A DNA stretch of 26,951 bases, from positions 1 through 26,951 of the forward strand of contig JBNGIQ010007619.1 of assembly GCA_049999765.1 (NCBI GenBank), given 5' to 3'. Shown one piece after another: positions 9,975 through 18,581 of this stretch. Made by a program: the position numbers and the translations under genes. Below the pieces are notes generated by a model, which worked only from the letters and a program-made list of their open reading frames with translations, ran no database searches and was not told where the DNA came from. The stretch's first letter is position 1; every line of letters begins with the position of its first letter. The DNA comes from Phaeoceros laevis (lineage: Eukaryota > Anthocerotophyta > Anthocerotopsida > Notothyladales).

Positions 9975-10988
9975 TCAAGCAGATGTTGCACAAGCGGAAG
10001 TGGCAGGGTTCCACAGAGCCGGCACCACATACTTCCTCCTCCTCCACCCAGCCACATTGTAGTTGCCTCCAGTCTTCTTGTCAGTGAACAGATTCCCCGG
10101 GTAGCCAGGATAGGCATTGACACCGTACTCGCCAGGGCAGGCAGTGGCAGCCTCCAGCGGAGCCAGCGCGCTCCCCTGGTAATACGCATTGCCGTGAGGG
10201 TTGGTGCTGGCGCCGGCCAGCATCGCAGCGAAGTTGATAACCATGCCGTCGATCCCTACATCCCCGTTGGGAGGCTTGGCCGGAGCGCCCGCCGGAGAAG
10301 CACCAGGGTATGGCAGCGGAGCAAACGGCCAGGCGCACATCCCCGGGCACTGCTGCGCCGAGTTCCCCACCCACGCGTAGGGCAACTTCGTCCCGGCCAG
10401 CACGCTGTGAGTCCCGCAAGAGTTGCGGCAGAAGCTCTCGATCAACACGTCCGCTGAAGTGAGGACGAAGTAGAGGCCGTGTTCATCCACAGGCAGCTGC
10501 TTCCTGTCCAATGCCTGCTGCACCAGCCGCTCTAGGTCAGAGTCCTTGAGGTTCTTCCCGAGGGATCCGGCATCGGTGGCCTGCCCCGCCAGCCGCACCG
10601 AAGCAGGGACGGAGCCGCCCTTGGAGTCCTTGTACCCCCCCGTCAGCTTCCACCAGCTCTTCACGCTCGGACTGCCATTCTTCAGCCCGCTCTGCTCGAT
10701 GGAGTTGACGAAGCCGAGGAGGATGGCCTTCTGCGCGCGGCTGAAGCCGCCGTACCAGAGGATGTAGACGTTGATGGCCGGGGCGCCCGCTCCCAGCACC
10801 GCTCCGCCGTGGTACTTGAGCACCAGCGGCTGCTCCGGCACCAAAAACTTGAGAGACCGCGCCTGATGATGCTCCTCGGAGGACGAGGCGGAGGAGATGA
10901 GGGACCTTGCTTGCGAGGCCGGCACCGGTGCGATCAGTAGCGCCAGGAAGAGGAGAGCAGAGCAAAGAAGACCTCTTGCTCCAGCCAT
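9975..10988 (-). CDS. EXL: EXORDIUM/PHI-1-like secreted protein (copy 2)
   Basis: Intronless, 337 aa. The ATG at 10988 opens a clear signal peptide (about residues 1-27, ending PVPASQA). Motifs match copy 1 in the same order: YHGG (59-62), VYILWYGG (74-81), FC-x4-CGTH (186-194), PYAWVGN (203-209), QC-x3-CAWPF (213-222), PNGDVGIDGM near 240-249 and VPALWNP near the C-terminus. It lacks the glutamine-rich insertion of copy 1. Role as for copy 1: apoplastic EXO-family protein with growth-related function and unknown biochemistry. A CACGTG core at 11083-11088 lies 95 bp upstream of the start. The F-box gene diverges from it across a 767-bp region. No sign of decay. Confidence 0.95.
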   Translation of the reverse strand: MAGARGLLCSALLFLALLIAPVPASQARSLISSASSSEEHHQARSLKFLVPEQPLVLKYHGGAVLGAGAPAINVYILWYGGFSRAQKAILLGFVNSIEQSGLKNGSPSVKSWWKLTGGYKDSKGGSVPASVRLAGQATDAGSLGKNLKDSDLERLVQQALDRKQLPVDEHGLYFVLTSADVLIESFCRNSCGTHSVLAGTKLPYAWVGNSAQQCPGMCAWPFAPLPYPGASPAGAPAKPPNGDVGIDGMVINFAAMLAGASTNPHGNAYYQGSALAPLEAATACPGEYGVNAYPGYPGNLFTDKKTGGNYNVAGWRRRKYVVPALWNPATSACATSA

Positions 10989-11755
10989 GGCCGCCTGCCT
11001 GCCTCAAGAGGTGCCTGTCTCACAGCTGAAGCTCTTCTGAACAAGAGACCTGTAGAAATGCGCAAAGAGGAGAATAGCGGCTCACGTGGATGGAGATTGC
11101 AAATGCTTTGGAGCGAGGAGGAGCGGCCGGCAGTGGATGAAGAACTGGCCATGGCGGGCTCCTTTTGAGGAGCCCGAAGCCGCGGACACAGCTAGCTGCC
11201 TCCAGCCTGGTTAGGAAGCTACCTGGCGGCCAGCTTGCACCTGCCGTGAAGGGTAGCTGGCTCTCTCACATCAAACGGAACGGTCACTGGTCCGCCTGTC
11301 CGGACACGGATGTCTTGCCCTGCCCTAACAGGATGCCTGGCGCTTAGTTATCATAATTGCCGCGGATCCAATTACAAGTCTAAAATATTTCAAGATATAT
11401 GATATTATCATATTATGAAATTATGAATGCATGCTCGTCGAGTCGTCCTCCTAAAACATTGTTTTCTTGGGCGAGAAGATGGAGAACGTCCTTTTGGTGC
11501 CCTGGAAGCGTGAGCATGACGTCCTCAAGGCGGGAACGCAGAACATGATTCTTTCTCCATTCCTCGCCGCGTCTTGTATTTGCGTTCACGAGTGTGTGGC
11601 TATGGTGGGAGCTTGCCGCGGTCAAGACTGTAGGCATCACGGGAGCATGCGGAGGTAGTCCACCGGGAGCCCTACACCATCGCAATTCTGCGAGCCCTAA
11701 CAGGCTGTGAGCCCGCGCATTCTTTGCACACTGGCACGGGCTCACTCTCGACAAG
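10989..11755. promoter_or_regulatory. Shared intergenic region of divergent EXO and F-box genes
   Basis: 767 bp separate the ATG of EXO copy 2 (minus) from the ATG of the F-box gene (plus), so both promoters must lie here. Visible elements: CACGTG at 11083-11088; a TGTCCGGACA palindrome near 11298; and an AT-rich block at about 11375-11430 with ATATAT/ATTATC runs, the only TATA-like sequence in the region. No coding sequence seen. Confidence 0.6.
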
Positions 11756-13027
11756 ATGGATGGGCCTGATTCTCCAGGGACGACGGATTTGTTGAGAAAA
11801 AGCTTCGAGAGCACAGAGCTCTTCGTCTACTATTCCATGCTGGAGGATCTCTTCGGACCGGAAGATGCTGCAGCGGGCTCGTCGATGAAGAGGGAAGTGT
11901 GGGAGCACCTACGTCCAGAACTGCTGGAGAAAGTGCTGCTGTTCCTGCCTGCAGCCGTCCAGGCCCGCTTCTGCTGCGTCTGCAAGTGGTGGAAGGAGCT
12001 CATGACCTCATCCGCCTTCCAGGACCTCTCTGCCGCCATCGCCTTCCACTCCGGCAAAAACCTGTTGTGCATTTGCAACGTCGAGGAGCCGTGCTACACT
12101 GCGGAGCCGTGCTACATGCCTTACCCAGGGAACGCGCCATTGAGCTTCAAGGTGCAGAGGTTCAGCTTGGCCGTGATCCCGCCAGAGCTGCGCCAGTTTG
12201 ATCAGGTGGCGCACTGGTCCAACCACGGCGGATTGTCAGCAATGGCCATGGAGAAGGACGAGGAGGACTTCAAGGGCCTGCGCGTCTGCGTGTTCAGCGT
12301 GGTTGACAAGACCTGGCGGGAGCTGCCCCGCCTCCGGTACGCCAAGGTCCCCGTGGTGCACTGGGAGTTCAAGCTGGTTGCCTACAATAAGGGCCGGGAC
12401 CGCGGGTTCCAGGTCTTCGTGGCCTGCGAGCACGTTGACGGTGGCAGGGGGCGGGTTACCATGTATGTCTACTCCAGCGGCACGGATGCTTGGAGCTCTG
12501 GGCCTTTGCATATTCTGGAGGATGACTCTGCCGAGTTTGCGCTTTGGTCTTATGTGGTTGGCAAGGGAGGGTCTGTCTATGCCAGGGCCGTTTTCGCTGA
12601 TTCCCGTGAGAAGGTGGTGCGGATGACGACGGATGGGACGCACGTCTGCAATCTGCCGTCGCTGCCTAGGGCGACTGCACAGGGGGCGTGGATGATAAAC
12701 GCCAGCTGCGATGACAGCGACACTCTCTTCATTGTGGCTTCCTCTTGCTCCATTTTCAAGTGTGGGCTTGGCGGCAGGAAGTGGGAGACTGTGGCCAAAC
12801 TGCCTGCTGATATTAGGGCGAAGCTGGGTTGTTGTAGCATTTCGGACTGTGAGCTCCTCCATGCGCAGGTTATGGATGACGTAATTCTCATCGCAGTTCA
12901 GATTCAGAAGGGGCCCAAGTACATACTGGCTTATCACATTGGCAAGGACTCTTGGAAGTGGGTTGCCCAGCTCACTGTTTTGTGGGAGCACTACCACTTT
13001 CTGGCGCCAAGACCGAATTGCAGATAA
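11756..13027 (+). CDS. F-box protein with kelch-like C-terminal region
   Basis: Intronless, 423 aa. An F-box occupies about residues 46-92: VWEHLRPELLEKVLLFLP, then a cysteine- and tryptophan-rich segment ending KWWKELMTSSAF, the usual P-x3-L, LP and C-x2-W positions. The rest (about 150-415) alternates hydrophobic beta-strand segments with YVYSSGTDAW-type turns, as in F-box/kelch or F-box-associated domains, but canonical double-glycine kelch repeats are not clear. Such proteins serve as substrate receptors of SCF (SKP1-CUL1-F-box) ubiquitin ligases; the target here is unknown. A short internal duplication gives EPCYTAEPCY at residues 111-120. Starts at the first ATG of the frame. Divergent from EXO copy 2. 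GC-rich coding sequence creates long antisense shadow frames that are not genes. Confidence 0.88.
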   Translation: MDGPDSPGTTDLLRKSFESTELFVYYSMLEDLFGPEDAAAGSSMKREVWEHLRPELLEKVLLFLPAAVQARFCCVCKWWKELMTSSAFQDLSAAIAFHSGKNLLCICNVEEPCYTAEPCYMPYPGNAPLSFKVQRFSLAVIPPELRQFDQVAHWSNHGGLSAMAMEKDEEDFKGLRVCVFSVVDKTWRELPRLRYAKVPVVHWEFKLVAYNKGRDRGFQVFVACEHVDGGRGRVTMYVYSSGTDAWSSGPLHILEDDSAEFALWSYVVGKGGSVYARAVFADSREKVVRMTTDGTHVCNLPSLPRATAQGAWMINASCDDSDTLFIVASSCSIFKCGLGGRKWETVAKLPADIRAKLGCCSISDCELLHAQVMDDVILIAVQIQKGPKYILAYHIGKDSWKWVAQLTVLWEHYHFLAPRPNCR

Positions 13028-13381
13028 AGTAGTTCACGCACAGGTTGGTAGTCACATGCCCCAGCTAGAGTACTTCCTAGCTTCAAAACTTGGGTTCTAC
13101 AGTATTCTGGACAGTGTGCTTGCTTTTGTTCCTAATACTCTGGACTTGCACCGTCACACAGGCCTTCGAAGTGAGTATCTGCCGCCCAGCCTGAGGAGAA
13201 GAAAAAAGTGGAGGTGCCAGCTTTTGTTGTTTGTTTTTTCTGGAAGCTGGAACCCTTGCCTTGCTCTAGCGATTTAGAACATGGCGTCCTGGCTGAAGAG
13301 AGAATTTGTACTGAGGAGTGAACGACTATGTTTCCTGAAGCTAGGAATGTTCAGAGATTCCCAATCAGATGCTTTTGTTAG

Positions 13382-13429
13382 CAACAGCCATGGAGAGCCT
13401 TGCCAACCAACAGCCATGGGGAGCCTTGC
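13382..13429. repeat. 26-bp period direct repeat
   Basis: A 22-base unit beginning CAACAGCCATGG occurs at 13382-13403 and 13408-13429 with one mismatch. Confidence 0.8.
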
Positions 13430-13454
13430 TGTTAGAGTCTTGCTAACAGCAAGG
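13424..13454. repeat. Perfect 12-bp inverted repeat (hairpin)
   Basis: CCTTGCTGTTAG (13424-13435) and its exact reverse complement (13443-13454) flank a 7-nt loop. The first arm overlaps the end of the adjacent direct repeat. It lies about 400 bp downstream of the F-box stop, possibly in the 3' UTR. Confidence 0.75.
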
Positions 13455-14410
13455 TAACTCAGAACGCTTAACATCCACAAGTAGAGTCTGGCGTCTTCTG
13501 CCGCCTGCCAACAAAGGCATTCATTCAATTTGCACCTGACACAGTGCTCATGCACAAGGAGCTCATGATCCAAGTTTGCAACGGTTCCACATGCATGCGC
13601 TTTTTAGACGGTCTACACAGGGGAACCACAGTAAGTCGCCACCATAGCAGACGTGCATTCCAACAGGTCTCGCGTGGAAATTGCTTTAATGGAAGAGCAA
13701 CGACAGTGACACTTGCCCATCCATATCTTGTGCATTGTGATTCTTCAAGCACCACTTTTCCTCATGCACCCTTGAGGCTTGAGAGTGACAAGTGCGGAGG
13801 TATAGCCTGCTATACAGAGCAAGATATTTACAGCTATTTATCTGGAAGCAGCTCAGATGCCCCAGCTGGAAGGACAACACTGAAGAAACTCTGACTTGGG
13901 CAGTGGGGTCTGAAGGATGAAGTACATCACCTCTATCTTTACTTAGATCACACTACCTTCTAGCAGTAGTATTTGTAAACTGCATATCAAAATTGGTACA
14001 GTCTGAACCCGTCCAGCAGATCTTTTGAGCACCGCATGGAGCTAGTGACTCAAATGTCTGATCTGGGAATTCACAAAGCAGTTCCAGCAGAAGAGCAAAA
14101 TGCTTGCGCGCAACCAAACAACGGCAGCAAGCAAGGAGAGAAATGATCATTGAATGCTTTGGAAGCTGGAACTGTAAGACAAAAGGCAGCAAAGCGAACA
14201 CCGTGGCTTTGTTTTTCCAATATTGGAGTGCACTCTTCTGGCGGAAGAACCGGTAGATAGTTTGGCTGCCAGAACGATTTGTTAGGTGATTCTAGCCTTA
14301 TCCCGGCTTATGCCAGGGACCAAGGGTTTTAGGGCATGGTGCGCTACTTATAGGGTCAGTTGCTGTGTACTGAGGACGCATTCATGGAGGCAGTGGCCGA
14401 ATTTTTTCAT

Positions 14411-14471
14411 TGTTTGTTCGTCCTTTGTGAGTCTGAGTTCGTTATGTTTGTTCGTCCTTTGTGTGTCTGAG
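14411..14471. repeat. 34-bp period direct repeat
   Basis: A 27-base unit containing TTTGTTCGTCCTTTGTG occurs at 14411-14437 and 14445-14471 with one mismatch. Non-coding. Confidence 0.8.
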
Positions 14472-14874
14472 TGAGCAGCAACTGAGGGCTGGAGTGGAGC
14501 TTGTTAGGAAGTCAAGAGTGGAGTATGGGAGGACGCAACCTCGTTTGTTGAGCCAGCTTGGCATCTCGGAGCCAACTTCAGCTGTCGTGGTTTACCACCT
14601 CAGCGGAAGTTCTGCCGTACCGATCGTGATCAGGACCCAGGCCAGGCACCACCGATAAGACCGTTTGCCCTCTCATTTTTTGCTCTTCTTGATCTCCTCT
14701 GTTGCGTCAATGCTGGATGCTCAGTGCATTGTCCACACTCCTCTATAGTTAGGATTTGCTAGTGTAGGGTGACTGGATTCTTATCTGGCGTAGGGGTACT
14801 GCTCCTCCTTGGACAGATAACCGTGCATGAACCAGCACATTTCCGGGAGCATCATCAGAACCACATTTAGGTCC

Positions 14875-14964
14875 AGTGTAGGACTTACCGGTAATAAAGC
14901 TAAACAGGTAGCGAGAAGCCCAGAGTCCTTGTCTCTCACACCACCGGTATACTGGTCCTACACT
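14875..14964. repeat. Imperfect fold-back, about 90 nt
   Basis: AGTGTAGGAC (14875-14884) pairs with GTCCTACACT (14955-14964). Inside these, ACCGGT (14887-14892) pairs with ACCGGT (14943-14948) across small unequal bulges, leaving a loop of about 50 nt. The stem is shorter than that of a typical plant miRNA precursor. Confidence 0.45.
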
Positions 14965-15040
14965 CCTACTGTAGTCTGTAGTACATTCGAAAAGCAGCAC
15001 AAGACTCACGGCACGTGGCGCCTGGTGAAAAATCACTATC

Positions 15041-15047
15041 TATAAAT
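15041..15047 (+). promoter_or_regulatory. TATA box of the NLA-like gene
   Basis: TATAAAT is close to the plant consensus, with a CACGTG core 29 bp upstream at 15012-15017. Transcription would start near 15073, giving a long leader before the ATG at 15604 that the candidate leader intron would shorten. Confidence 0.45.
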
Positions 15048-15341
15048 TGTGCAAAAGTCAAAATAGTATATGCGATAAGCCCTGCCAGAAAAGCAAACAG
15101 TTTGTCCTTTGTGCCTACCAGCACTGCCTACGCGTTTCCGTTACAGCTGATCGCGATCAGGTTGCCGACTCAACATCCTCTTATTAGCAGAGCCTGATGT
15201 GGGACGCCTGACTGTACTCCAGATCTGGAGCTACCTGCCTGACGGCCTCTGCAGCATTTAGCGCTTCAATTTTGCAAGGGCGGAGTGTTGGAGGTCCGGT
15301 GCCGTGCTACTACCGCAAGGACTTCTGATTTGAGCCCGCAG

Positions 15342-15507
15342 GTGATCTTATGTTCCGATTTCTGTGTCTTCGTTCATTGGAATTTTTTGCTTCTTCTCAA
15401 TCCTCTGCATCTTTACTTGGACTTTGATGCATTTTCTGTTCTTACGGATGAGCTCAGTTGCATGTTTTAATTTTAAAACTGCCTCATGCATGCACTTCTA
15501 TTTCCAG
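15342..15507 (+). other. Candidate 5' UTR intron of the NLA-like gene
   Basis: A GCAG|GTGATC donor and a pyrimidine-rich CTTCTATTTCCAG acceptor bound 166 nt of T-rich sequence, much like the introns inside this gene. Removal would leave a leader of about 365 nt. Based on splice signals only. Confidence 0.35.
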
Positions 15508-15603
15508 CGCTTGAAGTCCGCACTGCAGATGTCTCAGGTTGGTGAAGCGGAGGCTGCAACTGTCTGATTCTTGGTGGTAGCCCCTGCGCATTAATGCCGA
15601 AGC

Positions 15604-17434
15604 ATGAAGTTTTGTAAGCAGTACTCCGAGTTCATTGCACGCGAAGGACAGTGCAAAATTCCTGGTTGCACTTATGTGCAGTTCAAGCGCTTCAAGAAAA
15701 TTCTGAAGAAGTGTCCGGCTCATAGCTCAGCGCGGTTTAGAGTCTGCGGCTCCAATGTGGGAACAAGATGCACAGCCTTGGGGCCTGCAGCATCAAGCGA
15801 ATGTGGGAAGAGGAACGGGAGTCTCTCTGAATCACGTGAAGCGGATAGCTGCACTTGCCCTGGTATGTAAGTTTTCCGGATCGCAGGATGCTTGCAACTG
15901 CTGGTGTGGAAGTTGTTTTGGATCCTTACACCGATTACTCGACTGTTTACAGCGTGTGATGGAAGCTTCTTCCCTGAGTTACTGAACGAGGTCTCAGCCA
16001 TTGTGGGATGCTTCAACGTCCGTGCCAAACTGTTACTGCAACGTCATCTTGCTAAAGGACTGAAGAAATACATGCTCAAGCTGCGAAACGGGCTTGCTGC
16101 CGAACACACGGCAATAGTTGAGGAGGGGCGGACCTTAGTGAGCTATGCTTCCATCAACGCAATGGCCATACGCAAAATCCTGAAGAAGTATGACAAGGTA
16201 GGGCAACTGTCGGTTGCATAGTCAAGTTGATCTTGCTAGCTGTTTTGAAGCTGTTAATGTATTGGCTGAAGTCCTCTTGCAGGTGCACTGTGCTGAAGCA
16301 GAGCATTCAATCCCCAAGACTTCACTGTTGGCCAAGCGGGTTGAGCTGCTGCAGTCACCTTGGCTCCTTGAACTTTGTGCACTGCATATGAACCTCTCAA
16401 CGGATTCCGCAAATGTTTCCTCGTCTGTAGGGCTCGGAGACTTCTCCTGTGTCTTCGACAATGGCAGTCCTACTATCTCGTGCACTTTATTTGATTCTGT
16501 AAAGCTGGAAGTTGAGTTGACCTGCGCCATCTGTTTGGTAAGGGTTTGTTGCACAAACTGCTGCACTTGGCATTAAGTGTTGATGTGTTGATTTGCTAGC
16601 CTCCCTTTTCTGGGAGTGTCAATCCTCTAACCTAAGACGAGATGAGTTTCCTGTTTGCAGGATATTGTTTTTGATCCTATAGCCCTTAAGTGTGGGCATG
16701 TCTTTTGCAACAGCTGTGCATGTACAGCTGCTTCAGTTCCTAGTTTCCTTGGTATAAAGGCAGCTGATCGAACTGCAAAATGCCCATTATGCAGACAGGT
16801 TACAGAAACCACTTCTTTTACTCTCTGCAATTCTGATTGGACGGCTTGACCTACGTTGCTCTCTGATCTATGTTGCTCATCAGAGAGCAACGTTTCTAAG
16901 ATGGTGCAGGACTTCCTTGATATCTGTATGCTATGAGCTGAATTGCTGATTGTTAATGATACTTCTAGGAGGGTGTCTATGGGAGTGCAATTCAGCTTCC
17001 AGAGCTAAGCATCCTTGTCAGCCACAGGTACACATTTGTTTTCCAGCTCCTTCCCAACCTCTATCCAGCCTCGGTGTTTTTAGGGAGGTCTTGTCCTCTG
17101 GAAAAAGACAACGGTGTTCATGACAGAGGTGGCCAGGCAGCATTGCATCCTTTGACACGGACACAAGTGTGTACTAGGAGTGTGGTCCGTTTTTTTCTTT
17201 AGCAGAGTAAACGTCAAGGGAGTCAGTAGAATGTACTTGCTAGGATACGATGAATTCACCTTCCCGCTTCACATAATTAAGGTCCTAGTCAGCGTGAATT
17301 TCTGAATGGGGTCTTGTCCAAGTCTCAGGTGCCCGGCGTACTGGAAGGAGAGGTTACGCAATGAGCGATCACAGCAAGTCCTAGAGGCTAAGGCTTATTG
17401 GGACAAGCAACTGCAAAGTGCCATGGGGTTGTGA
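15604..17434 (+). CDS. NLA: SPX-RING E3 ubiquitin ligase, NLA/BAH1-like
   Basis: Exons 15604-15862, 15953-16197, 16283-16537, 16661-16798, 16969-17027 and 17329-17434 join in phase to 353 aa; Arabidopsis NLA is of similar length. The SPX domain spans about 1-168. It begins MKFCKQY, continues with FKRFKKILKKC (27-37) and ends with KILKKYDK (161-168), carrying the lysine-rich surface that binds inositol pyrophosphates in this family. A linker with LLQSPW follows. A C3HC4 RING uses C249, C252, C264, H266, C269, C272, C294 and C297; an intron splits it right after the second cysteine. The basic C-terminus (YWKERLRNERSQQ, YWDKQLQ) matches the NLA tail. Known NLA proteins ubiquitinate PHT1 phosphate transporters at the plasma membrane and affect nitrogen and phosphate balance. 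All domains look intact. A diverged tandem copy lies 1.15 kb downstream. Confidence 0.92.
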
Positions 17435-17565
17435 CTTGACTAAGGTGGCTGCTGGCAGCCTGCTGGCAACCTGCTGGCAACGTTGGCCGAGTAACGCAAG
17501 TTGGCCGAGTTATCGGTTCCTGGTTGAGCAGGAAGTACCTTGTTGAATCTGTTGTGACATATATC

Positions 17566-17598
17566 AGCAGTAATTTAGTCAGTGACTAAAATACTGCT
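17566..17598. repeat. 16-bp inverted repeat, one mismatch
   Basis: 17566-17581 and 17583-17598 are reverse complements except at one position, separated by a single base; the inner part reads TTTAGTCAGTGACTAAA. It lies 132 bp past the stop of the NLA-like gene, possibly in its 3' UTR. Confidence 0.7.
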
Positions 17599-18081
17599 TC
17601 CTGGTTGGACAGAAACTGACCTTTCTGGTATCGATGTCAGCTTCCTCATCCCAGTGTACAGCATGAAGACGTTGCTGCTTCTACATTGCTAGATAGGTGC
17701 CTTGTTGACGGCCGGTAGGATCCTGGATGCCTCTACAGTCTAGTATGAACAAGATGACAGAGAATCTATTATGTGTGATACGGCACCTGTGATTGTGGTG
17801 ACCCCAAGGTCCAATATGCTCAAGGAAAGGTTGAAAATCCGAATATCAAAGACATAGAGATATGTCAGAACATCTAGAACGTGCGGCTTAGCTGCTGCTT
17901 TCAGAATCTTCGTGGGAGACATCAATTTAAACAGCACTTAAAAAGCATGATGCGCGAAGCGAAGAACAGTGGATCCGGAAGAGCCTGGCGTGTGTGATGT
18001 GACTTGACTCGGAACAGTAGCGAAACAGTAGATAAAGCGAGGCACCGGAAGGGGGGTGAGCACTAATAATAATAATAATGA

Positions 18082-18089
18082 GCATATGC
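18082..18089. promoter_or_regulatory. P1BS-type octamer GCATATGC
   Basis: This matches GNATATNC, the site bound by PHR1-type phosphate-starvation MYB factors, 493 bp before the ATG of the second SPX-RING gene. About six chance matches are expected in a window this size, and another occurs at 25747-25754 away from any gene, so support is weak. Confidence 0.25.
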
Positions 18090-18108
18090 TGGTGGATGTT
18101 CCGTGGTG

Positions 18109-18128
18109 AGGGTGGGACGTCCCACCCT
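18109..18128. repeat. Perfect 20-bp palindrome with a GACGTC core
   Basis: AGGGTGGGAC and GTCCCACCCT abut with no spacer. The centre GACGTC is a bZIP C-box core. It is 454 bp upstream of the second SPX-RING start and 20 bp from the P1BS-type octamer, so it may be a promoter element. Confidence 0.6.
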
Positions 18129-18581
18129 TCTGAACCTCCTTGCTCGCATCTATCTGCTTCTTCACGACAGGACATCGATGGATCCACAACTTCTGGCTGC
18201 GAGGATGTTATGGCGGTAGGTAAGAGCTGGCTATTTGTCCCAATGCTGTACCTTTCTATCTGCGGCATCATGTTGCGCAAAAGATCTCCTCACCTTTTCG
18301 TTGTCGATGCTAGAAGTCCAGGATGCCTCTGTTTCCGTGGACAGTGCCTTGTGATGAACGCTGTCACGCTTTTTCCATGTTGCCAGGCCTCCGCGCCAGA
18401 ATGAGTGTCTGCCCCGTCCGAGAGGCCGCGTCAGGGGCACAGCATCTGATTGCTGATTGCTTGATGTGACTAGGTACCTGTCGTTGGGCTAACGCAATTT
18501 TTCGCACCAGCTGATCATGAATGCTCTCTGCTGCTGCGTCTTCTCCACTATCGACATGCGTGAGAGCCCCCGGTGCGTGCA

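Larger units (their letters stand above)
13028..15040. other. Intergenic stretch without a recognisable gene
   Basis: About 2 kb between the F-box gene and the NLA-like promoter. It holds small direct and inverted repeats (listed separately) and short unsupported open frames. A pyrimidine-rich block at 14665-14715 follows a moderately GC-rich part (14470-14660) that could be an untranslated exon, but nothing proves this. Confidence 0.6.
17435..18581. other. Spacer upstream of the second SPX-RING gene
   Basis: About 1.15 kb with no convincing coding sequence. It contains short GCTGGCA and TTGGCCGAGT direct repeats (17450-17515), an inverted repeat (17566-17598), an AAT microsatellite (about 18064-18079), a P1BS-type octamer and a 20-bp palindrome. 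No MKF-type SPX start is visible, so a missed upstream exon restoring the domain seems unlikely. Confidence 0.6.

Noticed and set aside
9641-10189. Minus-strand open frame (182 codons) overlapping the 3' end of EXO copy 2
   Set aside because: Lies in an alternative frame of the conserved EXO C-terminus and runs into its 3' flank without recognisable motifs.
8906-11088. Shared CACGTG as proof of common regulation of the EXO pair
   Set aside because: CACGTG also occurs at 1619, 4375, 15012 and 15833, close to the number expected by chance in 27 kb.
12236-12997. Long minus-strand open frame (253 codons) across the F-box gene
   Set aside because: It is exactly antisense to a well-supported coding sequence, is a usual by-product of GC-rich codons, and shows no family resemblance.
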